DNA from: Roseibium sp. Sym1 | GTDB lineage: Bacteria > Pseudomonadota > Alphaproteobacteria > Rhizobiales > Stappiaceae | DNA: 64,000 bases | Assembly (NCBI RefSeq): GCF_027359675.1 | Contig: NZ_CP114786.1 | Span: forward strand, 3,198,501-3,262,500 | Direction: 5' to 3' | In this document: in pieces, positions 26,882-34,798 of the stretch | Position numbering within the stretch: the stretch's first letter is position 1 | Layout of the letters: the number at the start of each line of letters is the position of its first letter | Notes under the pieces: model-generated | The model's database searches: none | What the model saw: only the letters and a program-made list of their open reading frames with translations | Told to the model about the DNA's origin: nothing | Translations under genes and position numbers: made by a program

Positions 26882-27079
26882 TCAGTGACGTGCCATCCAG
26901 GCGTCGATTTCCTTCTCGGCCTCTTCGCGGGTCTTGCCGTATTTCTGCTGGAGCAGTCCGGCCAGTTCCGTGCGGCGGCCTTGCACGCGGTCAAGCTCGT
27001 CTTCCGTCAGCTTGCCCCAATTGGCAACCGCCTTGCCCTTGAACTCTTTCCAGTTTCCTTCGATTTGGTCCCAATTCAT
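26882..27079 (-). CDS. CsbD-like stress protein
   Basis: 65 residues beginning MNWDQIEGNWKEFKGK, the CsbD family signature, with the second conserved segment KYGKTREEAEKEID. Small, highly charged and helical. ATG 27079 is preferred over an upstream TTG. CsbD-like proteins are abundant under general stress in many bacteria, but their function is unknown. A perfect EcfG promoter lies 36-60 bp upstream. Confidence 0.93.
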   Translation of the reverse strand: MNWDQIEGNWKEFKGKAVANWGKLTEDELDRVQGRRTELAGLLQQKYGKTREEAEKEIDAWMARH

Positions 27080-27114
27080 CAGTCTCAAACTCCTTTGTTT
27101 ACAGACATGATGGA

Positions 27115-27139
27115 AACGGTTGGGGCGCGGGAAAGTTCC
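27115..27139 (-). promoter_or_regulatory. EcfG-type promoter of the CsbD-like gene
   Basis: Minus strand GGAAC (27139-27135), 16-nt spacer, CGTT (27118-27115). Confidence 0.85.
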
Positions 27140-27250
27140 AAAAATAGGCCAACGTGCCGCGATCGATTTCCCAAGGACAATCCGAGGGGACAGGCGCTCA
27201 AACGCCGGCCGTTACCGTTTCTGATTTCCGGATGATGGAGCCGGCAACGC

Positions 27251-29053
27251 ATGACTGAACTTTTGCACTACCTGTTCGGAGCGGCGTCCTTCATGCCGCA
27301 CGGCTACTGCCTTCTCTGGCGACCGGACCTGGTTGCCATGCATGCGATCTCGGACGGGCTGATCGCCCTGGCCTATATCGCCATTCCGGTCGCCATGCTG
27401 ACGTTTCTTCGAAAACGGCCGGACATCCAGGGCAACAGCCGAAAGATCGGCTACCTGTTCATCGCCTTCATCCTGGCCTGCGCTGTCACACACCTGACCG
27501 CTCTTTTGACGCTTTGGTGGCCGGCTTACGGCGCACAGGGCCTGGTGAAGGTGGTGACCGCCGGTGTTTCCATCGTGACCGCGGTGGTCGTCTGGCAAAT
27601 GTTCCCCAAGTTGCTGGCCATTCCCTCATTGCAGGACCTGGAGAGGGCCAACGAGCTGCTGCAAGCAGAGAACCAGCAGCTGAATTCGGAAGTCGGCAGG
27701 AGCCGGGGGGAGCTCGACCGCATCAATGACCGGTTCGAAACCGCGTTGACCGGGTCGAACATTTCGGTTTTCTCCCAGGACAGGGACCTTCGCTACACCT
27801 GGATCCACAATCCGCGTTTTGGCTTCGAACCGGCGGAGGTCATCGGCAAGACGGACGCGGACGTGCTCGGCCGTGAAACGGCGGAGGATGTTGTCGCGCT
27901 GAAACGGCAGGTGATGGAAACCGGAGACTCCGCTTCCACCTATATCGCCATCGACAACGAGGAAACGGGCACCCAGTTCCTCGATCTCATCATTCACCCC
28001 ACGACCGACAGGTCAGGCGCGGTCGACGGTGTTCTGTGCACAGCCGTCGACATGACGGAAAAGAACCTTTACGAAATCCGCCTCGCGTCGATGGCGACGC
28101 AACTGGCCGAAGCCAACAAGCGGTTCGAAAAGGCGCTCGACGGGTCGTTGATCACCGTGTTCGAACAGGACCGGGACCTGACCTACCTGCATGTGGTCAA
28201 CCCGCCGCCGGGCCTGGATGTGGAGCATTTCGTCGGCAAGACCGACCGGGACCTGTTTTCAGAGGAAGACCAGCTGAAGCTGATCCCCGCGAAACAGAAG
28301 CTCATGGAGACAGGGGAAAGCACCGTTCTGGAAGTCGATATCGACATGGACGGAACACCCAAGAGCTACAATGTCAGGCTCGATCCCGCCAAGGATCGGG
28401 AAGGCAGGGTGACGGGTGTGCTCGGGACCGCGGTCGACATGACCCACAAGCGGGAAAACGAAAGGCAAATGCATCTCGTGATGCGTGAGCTGACCCACAG
28501 GTCGAAGAACCTTCTTGCCGTGATTCAGGCGATGGCGCGCCAGACGGCGGCGAAATCGGACAATACCGAGGAGTTCGTCGAGAGCTTTTCCGCACGTCTT
28601 CAGGCCATGGCGGCCAGCCACGACCTGCTGGTCTCGCAATCCTGGTACGGCGCGGACCTGCGTGAACTGGTTCTGACCCATCTCGGCCAATCCATCGATC
28701 CCGGCAGCCCGCAGATCGAGGTTCGCGGTGAAACGCGCGCCATCACGGCGGATGCGGCCCAGAACATGGGGCTCGCGCTTCACGAGCTGACGACCAATGC
28801 CGCCAAGTATGGTGCCCTGTCGGTCGTCGATGGCAGGTTGACCGTCTCTTGGGAACAGGTGGGAGAGAACATCCGGCTGACCTGGACGGAAACCAACGGT
28901 CCGGAAGTGGTGCCGCCGAAGCGGAACGGGTTCGGCCGCATGCTGCTTGAGCGTCTGGTCGGTCCCTCCCTGGACGGAGACGTGAACATAGACTTCTCGC
29001 CGGAAGGACTTCGCTGCGTCATCGAATTCCCGTCGAGGCACCTGGTTTCCTGA
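27251..29053 (+). CDS. HWE-family sensor histidine kinase with ethylene-receptor-like membrane domain
   Basis: 600 residues. The N-terminus (about 25-125) has three membrane helices that resemble plant ETR1 and cyanobacterial Etr1. Asp35, Tyr42, Ile45, Pro46, Ile74, Cys77 and His81 correspond to ETR1 Asp25, Tyr32, Ile35, Pro36, Ile62, Cys65 and His69, the Cu(I)/ethylene-binding set. A coiled coil (about 130-155), two PAS domains (about 160-280 and 285-400) and an HWE kinase core follow: phospho-His in RELTHRSKNL, N-box HELTTNAAKYGALS and the Trp-x-Glu motif (LTWTETNG). HWE kinases drive PhyR in many alphaproteobacteria; the position in the stress locus suggests the same here. Ethylene or another Cu-bound ligand as signal is inference. 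Confidence 0.93.
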   Translation: MTELLHYLFGAASFMPHGYCLLWRPDLVAMHAISDGLIALAYIAIPVAMLTFLRKRPDIQGNSRKIGYLFIAFILACAVTHLTALLTLWWPAYGAQGLVKVVTAGVSIVTAVVVWQMFPKLLAIPSLQDLERANELLQAENQQLNSEVGRSRGELDRINDRFETALTGSNISVFSQDRDLRYTWIHNPRFGFEPAEVIGKTDADVLGRETAEDVVALKRQVMETGDSASTYIAIDNEETGTQFLDLIIHPTTDRSGAVDGVLCTAVDMTEKNLYEIRLASMATQLAEANKRFEKALDGSLITVFEQDRDLTYLHVVNPPPGLDVEHFVGKTDRDLFSEEDQLKLIPAKQKLMETGESTVLEVDIDMDGTPKSYNVRLDPAKDREGRVTGVLGTAVDMTHKRENERQMHLVMRELTHRSKNLLAVIQAMARQTAAKSDNTEEFVESFSARLQAMAASHDLLVSQSWYGADLRELVLTHLGQSIDPGSPQIEVRGETRAITADAAQNMGLALHELTTNAAKYGALSVVDGRLTVSWEQVGENIRLTWTETNGPEVVPPKRNGFGRMLLERLVGPSLDGDVNIDFSPEGLRCVIEFPSRHLVS

Positions 29054-29074
29054 AAAGGCTCCTGCCGGAGAAGT

Positions 29075-29344
29075 TCAGCCGCCGGTGTTCAGGCGCCGGC
29101 GGCTGCGGTGTTTCCATTCGTCCGATGCTTGTCCGCTCTTTTCGAGCGACACCAGGGCCTGGCCGATATCCTTGAGGATCCGCGCCCGGTTTGCCTTTTC
29201 CTTGCCGGATGCGGGCGTCTGACGGTTCAGGGCCTCGCGCCAGGACAGTAGGGCGGCCTTTTTCTGGGTGCGTGAAAGTCCGGGGTCAGCCAGAACGCTC
29301 GATGCAGACCGAAAGCCCGCAAATCTCTGTGGTACGCTCACCAT
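29075..29344 (-). CDS. Small conserved-type hypothetical protein
   Basis: 89 residues, charged, no signal peptide. The central stretch (SVLADPGLSRTQKKAALLSW) follows a pattern seen in short Rhizobiales proteins with a D-P-x-L-S-x-x-x-K-x-x-x-L-x-x-W core, which suggests a real gene; function is unknown. It lies tail-to-tail with the HWE kinase (22 bp between stops). No EcfG promoter was found immediately upstream. Confidence 0.55.
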   Translation of the reverse strand: MVSVPQRFAGFRSASSVLADPGLSRTQKKAALLSWREALNRQTPASGKEKANRARILKDIGQALVSLEKSGQASDEWKHRSRRRLNTGG

Positions 29345-29423
29345 CGTTCCGCCGTGCTGGTTTCTCGTTCAGGGACAAGTTGCCCGCCGCGCCGTGCGGC
29401 AGGCAACCGGTGGCGCTGCCGCA

Positions 29424-29933
29424 TCAGTCGGTGACCAGGGCCCGCAGCATCCAGGCCGCCTTCTCGTGGAACGTGATCCGTGCGGTCAGCAGATCCTCCG
29501 TCACCAGGTCGCCATGGGCGCCGGCATAGCGGGCCATGTCGCGCATTTCGGCCGAGATGATTTCGTGGCTCTGGACAAGGTCCCGGATCATGTCCCGGGC
29601 GTCGGGCATGCCCCCGGCCGGCAAGGTGACGGTCAGGTTCAGGCTGCCGTCCTGGACGTTGACCGGGGCGCGGTGGCCGAGGGCCCTGATGCGTTCGGCA
29701 AGCTCGTCCGTGGCGGCAAAGAGATCCTCGTAATGTTCTTCCGTCAGATCGTGTATCGGCTTGAACATCGGCCCGACCACGTTCCAGTGGTAAAGGTGCG
29801 ACTTGATGGTCAGCATGTAGGTTTCCGCCAGAATGACCGACAGATGCTTGGCCAGCTGTTCGCGAACCTCTTCGTCAATGCCGGTTTGCACGGTGTCTGT
29901 CCGGGGTGTTTCGATCGTCAGGACACTGGACAT
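29424..29933 (-). CDS. dps: Dps family DNA-protecting ferritin-like protein
   Basis: 169 residues. Ferroxidase-site residues of Dps are in place: His49 (HWNV), His61, Glu65, Asp76 and Glu80 (DELAER). Dps forms a 12-mer that oxidises and stores iron and shields DNA during starvation and oxidative stress. The start is preceded by GGAAAGGAAC, a ribosome binding site. It lies 34 bp after the small membrane-protein gene in the same direction, so the two may be co-transcribed. Confidence 0.95.
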   Translation of the reverse strand: MSSVLTIETPRTDTVQTGIDEEVREQLAKHLSVILAETYMLTIKSHLYHWNVVGPMFKPIHDLTEEHYEDLFAATDELAERIRALGHRAPVNVQDGSLNLTVTLPAGGMPDARDMIRDLVQSHEIISAEMRDMARYAGAHGDLVTEDLLTARITFHEKAAWMLRALVTD

Positions 29934-29967
29934 GTGAATGTTCCTTTCCGGTTTGTGGTGGCGAGGG

Positions 29968-30168
29968 TTACTGCGTGAGGTCGGCTGCCTGACCGGTGCC
30001 ATCGATGGCCCCGATCGAGAAGTCCATACCGGCCGTCTGAAGCAGGCTGAGACCGACAAACGCGACGGCCACCAGCGCGAGACTTGTCAGCAGAATGGCG
30101 AGGACGGGACGTCCGCGTTCTCCCTGCCGGACCCGCTCCGCCGGGCGATTTGAGCGTTGTTCGTTCAT
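29968..30168 (-). CDS. Small single-span membrane protein
   Basis: 66 residues. A basic N-terminus (about 1-20) is followed by one membrane helix (about 22-46) and a short polar tail. Not recognised as a named family. A GGAGG ribosome binding site precedes the start. Located upstream of dps with a 34-bp gap; a weak EcfG-like site (minus strand GGAAC 30238-30234, then CTTT after 17 nt) lies about 65 bp upstream. Confidence 0.6.
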   Translation of the reverse strand: MNEQRSNRPAERVRQGERGRPVLAILLTSLALVAVAFVGLSLLQTAGMDFSIGAIDGTGQAADLTQ

Positions 30169-30631
30169 CTGTGCCTCCTTCGGTTGGCAAGGTGATCTGC
30201 GTTACGTTGTGTAAAGTTTCGTGAACTGGAATCGTTCCGGCGCAAAACAGAACTTCTTTTTCAACACCTTGGAAAAGGAAGCCGCGACCCCCGTGTCCTC
30301 TCCGGAGGCGCAGGGCAAGATGGCCGGCGATTGAACCGGCCTGTGGCTTCGCGAACGCTGCGTGCGCACGGTTTCGCGTGGCGATGCAGCTGGTCTTGAG
30401 GGAGCCAATGACATCATTTTCCGGCGCCAGGCAGGCTAGTGACCGAAGTCCGAGCGGGGAGCCGGCAAAAAAAGACGGGAACCATTTCGGCCCCGAGCGG
30501 TTTACCGGGCGAGCCGCACCCCATTGCGGCTCGGGCGCCGCCGCCTCCTGACAGGACGCGGCCGGTCGCCGTTTTTCCATGTCCTCCCGCATTCCGGGAG
30601 TGTTACGAACCCGAACCATTGGAGCGTTACG
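30169..30631. other. Intergenic region between divergent stress genes
   Basis: About 460 nt without a credible gene between the small membrane protein (leftward) and the DUF883 gene (rightward). It carries one near-consensus EcfG promoter for the rightward genes and a weak one for the leftward genes. Confidence 0.5.
30478..30502 (+). promoter_or_regulatory. Possible EcfG-type promoter of the DUF883 operon
   Basis: GGAAC (30478-30482), 16-nt spacer, GGTT (30499-30502), one mismatch to CGTT, about 130 bp upstream of the DUF883 start. Confidence 0.5.
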
Positions 30632-30976
30632 ATGGCAACTGCCAAGACCGCTACATCAGCTTCCGCGAAACCCGCAAACGATCATGTCAGTGCAAGCGAG
30701 ATCGAGAATGATATCGAACGCATCCGCGAGGACATCGCCGCGCTGGCCGGCTCGCTGAAGAAATACGGTGCGGGCAAGTCGGACGAGTACAAGGAACGGG
30801 CAAGTTCCGCCGGTCAGGACCTGACCAGAATGTCCCAGGACGCCCTCAACGATCTGACAACCGAACTGAAGGGTTACGAACGGGCGTTGACGTCGGAAGT
30901 CCGCCGGCATCCGCTGCAGGCGCTCGGCATTGCCGCAGGCGTCGGTTTCCTGGTCGCGGCACTGGTGCGCCGCTGA
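30632..30976 (+). CDS. DUF883 (ElaB/YqjD-like) membrane-anchored protein
   Basis: 114 residues from the ATG after GGAG. A long helical, charged region (about 20-92) ends in RRHPLQALGIAAGVGFLVAALVRR, the C-terminal tail-anchor typical of ElaB/YqjD. E. coli relatives bind ribosomes and the inner membrane in stationary phase. The next gene starts within its stop codon, so the two are coupled. Confidence 0.9.
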   Translation: MATAKTATSASAKPANDHVSASEIENDIERIREDIAALAGSLKKYGAGKSDEYKERASSAGQDLTRMSQDALNDLTTELKGYERALTSEVRRHPLQALGIAAGVGFLVAALVRR

Positions 30977-31401
30977 TGCTGATGCGCGCCGTCCCTCTTG
31001 CGCTTTCCGCGGCTTCCCGTGACATGCGGGGCCTGTACCGCCGCGCCAAGCGCAACACCGCGCTGATGGTGTTTGCGGGGATTTGCTTTGCCACGGCCTA
31101 TCTGGCGGCTCTTGTCGCCGCGGGGGCGTATCTTGCTCCCGTCTTTGGGGCGGGGCCGGCTGCGCTCCTGATCGCTGCCGCGATGGTGGTGGTCGGCGCT
31201 CTGGCGCTTTGTGTCCTTGCCATTCTCAGGCACCGTGACAAGAGACGCAACGCGCGCAGGCAGGCCGGGCAACGGCTTGCGGCCGCTGCCGCGGTTTCCG
31301 TCTTGCCGCAGCTAGCCCGTTCGAAAAGCCTGCTCGTCGCGGCCGCGATTGGCGGGTTGGCCTACATGGCCGCCCAGGGACCGGGCGATGACGACGCCTG
31401 A
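30976..31401 (+). CDS. Membrane protein of the YqjE/holin-like type
   Basis: 141 residues with two strong membrane helices (about 31-57 and 62-84) and a third weaker one near the C-terminus (about 118-132). It starts at TGATG overlapping the DUF883 stop. In E. coli the DUF883 gene yqjD is followed by yqjE, a similar two-helix protein, so this is the positional equivalent. Function is unknown. Confidence 0.75.
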   Translation: MLMRAVPLALSAASRDMRGLYRRAKRNTALMVFAGICFATAYLAALVAAGAYLAPVFGAGPAALLIAAAMVVVGALALCVLAILRHRDKRRNARRQAGQRLAAAAAVSVLPQLARSKSLLVAAAIGGLAYMAAQGPGDDDA

Positions 31402-31440
31402 CGTGCGCCGGCCCCAGGCAATGGGCGGGAGGAGATCCCG

Positions 31441-32538
31441 ATGACACCACAGGCAGATATTACGACCGGCAGGCCTGCCGCCGCGACCGCTCAAGGAGGC
31501 CTTCGGCCGTACCCGGGCGTGCCTGACCAGATTGTTCGGGGCGCCCTGGTGATCCTGTGCGCCATCGCCGTGATCGCGGCGCTCAACGTCGGCCAGGTCA
31601 TTTTCGCTCCTGTCTGCCTGTCGATCGTCGTCGGGTCGATTTTCGGCCCGGCCGCCGACCGGCTGGCACGGTTGGGTGTGCCGTCCTGGATATCCGCGGC
31701 TTCCATGGTGCTGCTGTTCATCCTGCTGATCTTCACGGCCGGGGCAGCCTTCGTCGTGCCGTTGTCCGACTGGCTCGACAGGTTGCCGCTGATCTGGGCG
31801 CGGCTTCAGGCCCAGCTGATCAGCTGGCAAGGGTTCTTTGCTTCGCTCAGCAGTCTTCAGGAGGAACTGCGAAATGTCATGGGCGGTGCGGACGAGGTCA
31901 AGGTAAGCGTTGAGGAGACGTCCCCTGTCGAAAGCGTGTTCTATTTCGCACCGGCCTTTGTGGCGCAGGTCATCCTGTTCCTGGCAAGCCTCTATTTTTT
32001 CATCCTGACACGGCCCTATCTCCGCCGGTCGGCGCTCGGCCTGTCGGGTGACCGGGAGGGGCGGAAGTTCATCTCTGCGGCTTTCCGCACGATAGAGGAG
32101 AGGCTTTCAACCTATCTCCTGTCGATCACGCTCATCAATCTCGGTCTTGGAGCTTCCGTTGCCCTGGTGTTTTGGCTGCTGGATGTGCCGTCTCCCCTCT
32201 TGTGGGGCCTGCTGGCCGGCATGCTGAACTATGTCATCTACGTCGGACCGGCGCTCATGGTGGTGGTGCTGGCCGGCGTCGGTCTTGCAACGGGCAACAC
32301 GGTTCCGGCTGTCCTGACCCCGCCACTTGTCTATCTCGGACTGAACCTGATCGAGGCCCAGTTCGTCACGCCGACCGTTCTCGGGCGGACGATGACGCTC
32401 AATCCCTTTGCCGTGTTTCTCACCATCGCGTTCTGGATCTGGCTGTGGGGCCCGGTCGGCGGTTTTGTAGCGGTCCCTTTGTTGCTTGTCGCCGCGTCCC
32501 TGATCGAGCTGATAACCGTGTCGTCCGCACCGGGATGA
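31441..32538 (+). CDS. AI-2E (UPF0118/PerM) family transporter-like membrane protein
   Basis: 365 residues with about eight membrane helices and the family's central soluble part between helices 3 and 4. The C-terminal half has the typical pattern LLDVPSPLLWGLLAGMLNYV, then QFVTPTVLGRTMTLNP. The name comes from TqsA (autoinducer-2 export), but members include Na+/H+ antiporters, so the substrate is open. GGGAGGAG precedes the ATG. It lies 39 bp after the YqjE-like gene, probably in the same operon, which a strong terminator closes. Confidence 0.92.
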   Translation: MTPQADITTGRPAAATAQGGLRPYPGVPDQIVRGALVILCAIAVIAALNVGQVIFAPVCLSIVVGSIFGPAADRLARLGVPSWISAASMVLLFILLIFTAGAAFVVPLSDWLDRLPLIWARLQAQLISWQGFFASLSSLQEELRNVMGGADEVKVSVEETSPVESVFYFAPAFVAQVILFLASLYFFILTRPYLRRSALGLSGDREGRKFISAAFRTIEERLSTYLLSITLINLGLGASVALVFWLLDVPSPLLWGLLAGMLNYVIYVGPALMVVVLAGVGLATGNTVPAVLTPPLVYLGLNLIEAQFVTPTVLGRTMTLNPFAVFLTIAFWIWLWGPVGGFVAVPLLLVAASLIELITVSSAPG

Positions 32539-32564
32539 TGCGGGATTGCCCGGCCTAACGGCAC

Positions 32565-32596
32565 AAAAAAATCGCCCCGAGGGGGGCGATCTTTTT
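32565..32596. terminator. Bidirectional rho-independent terminator
   Basis: ATCGCCCC (32571-32578) and GGGGCGAT (32583-32590) form an 8-bp stem with a 4-nt loop, with A7 on the left and CTTTTTG on the right. It serves the rightward AI-2E gene and the leftward gene ending at 32620. Confidence 0.93.
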
Positions 32597-32619
32597 GTCA
32601 GTCGTGTCCAGGGTCAGGA

Positions 32620-32913
32620 TCAGTTGTTGTAGGCGATCATGTCGGCGGCAACGGGCCAGCCGGTGCAGGTGGTTACGCCGTCGCCGGATACACACCGCAT
32701 CGGGCGGCTGCGGGCATCGGCGAGATCCATTTTCAGGTCGCCTTTCCCGCCTTTCACTGCGTCTTCCGCGACGGAGATGGCGGTTTTGTCGGTAGATGGC
32801 TTTTCAGCATCCTCCGTGAGGGTCTCGGCGGCTCCGAGAGCCGTCGCCAGGAAGACCGTTCCCATAACAATGGGAGCACCTGCGGCAAGAATGCGTTTTC
32901 GAAAAGTAATCAT
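32620..32913 (-). CDS. Small exported hypothetical protein
   Basis: 97 residues from the ATG after GGAGGT. A Sec-type signal peptide (about 1-29, AALGAAE) is followed by a charged region and a C-terminal CVSGDGVTTC, two cysteines eight residues apart that could form a disulfide loop. Family not recognised. Located between the stress operon terminator and the receiver gene. Confidence 0.75.
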   Translation of the reverse strand: MITFRKRILAAGAPIVMGTVFLATALGAAETLTEDAEKPSTDKTAISVAEDAVKGGKGDLKMDLADARSRPMRCVSGDGVTTCTGWPVAADMIAYNN

Positions 32914-33231
32914 GTCGTTACCTCCGCCTCGTAAACGTTTGTAACAAGAATAAGTTTCAAATTTTTTCGAACACTGTTTCTCTTTTGAGCGGCAACGCAA
33001 AGAATCCGGTTACCAATTTGATCGCCGGGTGCCGGTTGTTCGAGAAACAGGTTTGCCGTGCCCGGAAACCACGGTCCGCCATTTGCGGAAACCGGCCGGA
33101 ATTACGAAGCGCGCCGACACTGTCGGGACGTTTGCGAAAATAGGCTGCGGCGGGATAACCTATGTTAATGCGGGCGCAGATAAAGCGTGTAAGATCAGGG
33201 CTCTATATTCAGTCCGCCCAAGAGCGCTTCC
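32914..33231. other. Intergenic region upstream of the receiver gene
   Basis: About 320 nt between divergent genes, no credible gene. GGAAA-type sequences occur, but no GGAAC-N16/17-CGTT match. Confidence 0.5.
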
Positions 33232-33609
33232 ATGATTTCTTCAACTGATATGCCCCTGAAGGGAGCGCTTGGCGCGGCCCTGATTGTCGAGGACAATCCG
33301 ATCATTGCCCTGGATACCCAGACGATGCTGGAGGAACTCGGATTCATGCCCGTCAAGGTCCTGACCAGCCTGTCCGAAGGCATCGAGACAATCGCGCGCG
33401 AGCTCTACAATTTCGTGATCCTTGACGTCAAGATGGGCGATGATACCAGTCTGAAATTCGCTGAACTCCTGCTCGACCGTGGCACCCGCTTCGTCTTCGC
33501 CAGCGGCTATGGCGACATGGAATCGATGCCCGAGATTTTCCGGAACCATACAATTCTGAGCAAGCCCTACACCAAGGACCAGATTGCCAGTCTGCTTTCC
33601 CGGATCTGA
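33232..33609 (+). CDS. Single-domain response regulator, FATGUY type
   Basis: 125 residues, receiver only. Acidic pair Glu20/Asp21, phospho-acceptor Asp65 (VILDVKMGD), lysine in LSKPY. The segment FASGYGD (89-95) matches the FATGUY motif that marks receivers paired with HWE/HisKA2 kinases; relatives include S. meliloti Sma0114 and Sphingomonas SdrG. SdrG-type proteins act in the general stress phosphorelay, so a link with the HWE kinase at 27251 and PhyR is likely but inferred. Confidence 0.9.
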   Translation: MISSTDMPLKGALGAALIVEDNPIIALDTQTMLEELGFMPVKVLTSLSEGIETIARELYNFVILDVKMGDDTSLKFAELLLDRGTRFVFASGYGDMESMPEIFRNHTILSKPYTKDQIASLLSRI

Positions 33610-33655
33610 ACCGCAAGCGGCCGCCGGCGTGCGCCTGACATGACTGGCATCCCGT

Positions 33656-34402
33656 CTAGATGAGCGGGCGCCGGGTCCTGTCGTCACGTTCATAGGACGC
33701 GACCGCTTCAAGCTTTTCCCGGTTGAGGATCTGCAGGCGGTCCTTCTTCCAGCTGATCAGGTTGCGGGCCTGCATCTTCTTGAGAGTCCGGCTGACGTGA
33801 ACGGGCGTGATGCCGAGCGCCTCCGCGAAATGCGCCTGGGTGAACGGGGCATCCAGGGTGTGGTTGCGCGCATATCCAACGCTTTCCGCCCGGTCGTGCA
33901 GATGGAGCACCAGATAGGCGAGACGCTCGAGCGCGTTGCGCTGGCCGAGGCTCAGCAGGTGACCGTCGATCATCTGTTCCTCGCGCGAGGCCATCCAGGT
34001 CATCGAATAGGCGAGCGCCGGATATTCCTTGAACACCGACCAGACCTTGTCCCGCTGAAAGACGCACAGGGTCGTGTCTGTCAGCGCCGTCACCGTGTGC
34101 TGCATCTCGTTCAGGATCGCCAGTTGCAGGCCGACCAGGTCACCGGGCAGGGCGAAATTCAGGACGTGGCGCCTGCCGTCCGGAAGCGACTTGTGCCTGA
34201 ACGCCCAGCCTTCCAGGATCGTGTAAAGGTGCGGGGTCTTGTTGTCCTCCAGCACGATGGTCGAGCCGGCCTCGACCTTGAGTTCGCCGGTCTTGAATTT
34301 CGCGACGAAATTCAGTTCCTTGTCCTCGAACGGGCGGAAGGTCTGCTTTTCGCGCAGCGGGCACGCATGGCACTTGGTCTGGAACTTCAGCGTATCGGCC
34401 AT
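33656..34402 (-). CDS. Crp/Fnr family transcriptional regulator
   Basis: 248 residues. A cyclic-nucleotide-binding-type beta barrel (about 30-135), a dimer helix (about 140-165) and a C-terminal winged helix with PFTQAHFAEALGITPVHVSRTLKKM. There are two N-terminal cysteines (Cys11, Cys14) but not the four-cysteine pattern needed for an FNR iron-sulfur cluster. Ligand and regulon are unknown. It lies close to the general stress island but has no recognisable EcfG promoter. Confidence 0.92.
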   Translation of the reverse strand: MADTLKFQTKCHACPLREKQTFRPFEDKELNFVAKFKTGELKVEAGSTIVLEDNKTPHLYTILEGWAFRHKSLPDGRRHVLNFALPGDLVGLQLAILNEMQHTVTALTDTTLCVFQRDKVWSVFKEYPALAYSMTWMASREEQMIDGHLLSLGQRNALERLAYLVLHLHDRAESVGYARNHTLDAPFTQAHFAEALGITPVHVSRTLKKMQARNLISWKKDRLQILNREKLEAVASYERDDRTRRPLI

Positions 34403-34476
34403 GGACTGACGGCACTCCGGTTGTTCGCTACAGGCGCGCCACGGTCACGAGAGACTGCGCGCATGCGGCAACGTTA

Positions 34477-34737
34477 TACCAACCGCAATTAATGGGAACC
34501 GATCTGATGTCATTGTTCCGGTTTGCCGGCAAGGCGCGTTGCGCAGGACGGCCTGGTTGGCCGTTCAAGCGGCGCAACGCCGTCCGGCGGGCCGGAACAG
34601 GCCACCGAAGGCCGCGTTTGGAGGCTGTTCTGCCGCGTCGCAGATTTTGGACGATACCCCGTATCGCCCTGCAATCTGCTCCTTGCCGAACAGTCTCCAA
34701 ACGCGGTCAGATGGGTTCCTATTAAGTGCGGTTGGTA
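34477..34737. mobile_element. MITE-like 261-bp non-coding element
   Basis: Terminal inverted repeats of 30 bp (34477-34506 and 34708-34737) match at 27 positions and begin TACCAACCGC. The element is flanked by TTA on both sides (34474-34476 and 34738-34740), consistent with a target duplication (or TA with shorter repeats). Inside are two further imperfect hairpins, about 34514-34597 and 34613-34706. No transposase is encoded. Confidence 0.7.
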
Positions 34738-34798
34738 TTAGCCCAGAAGTCGCTCGACGGGCAGGGAAATCGGACCTTGCCGATTTCACGAAAGCCCG

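Noticed and set aside
29940..29944. GGAAC on the minus strand just before dps as an EcfG -35 element
   Set aside because: It lies 7 nt from the start codon and is part of the ribosome binding site; no -10 element can follow.
31441..32538. AI-2E family name taken as evidence for autoinducer-2 signalling
   Set aside because: The family includes antiporters and other transporters, and no quorum-sensing genes are near.
33656..34402. Oxygen-sensing FNR assignment for the Crp/Fnr regulator
   Set aside because: Only two N-terminal cysteines are present instead of the four needed for the iron-sulfur cluster.
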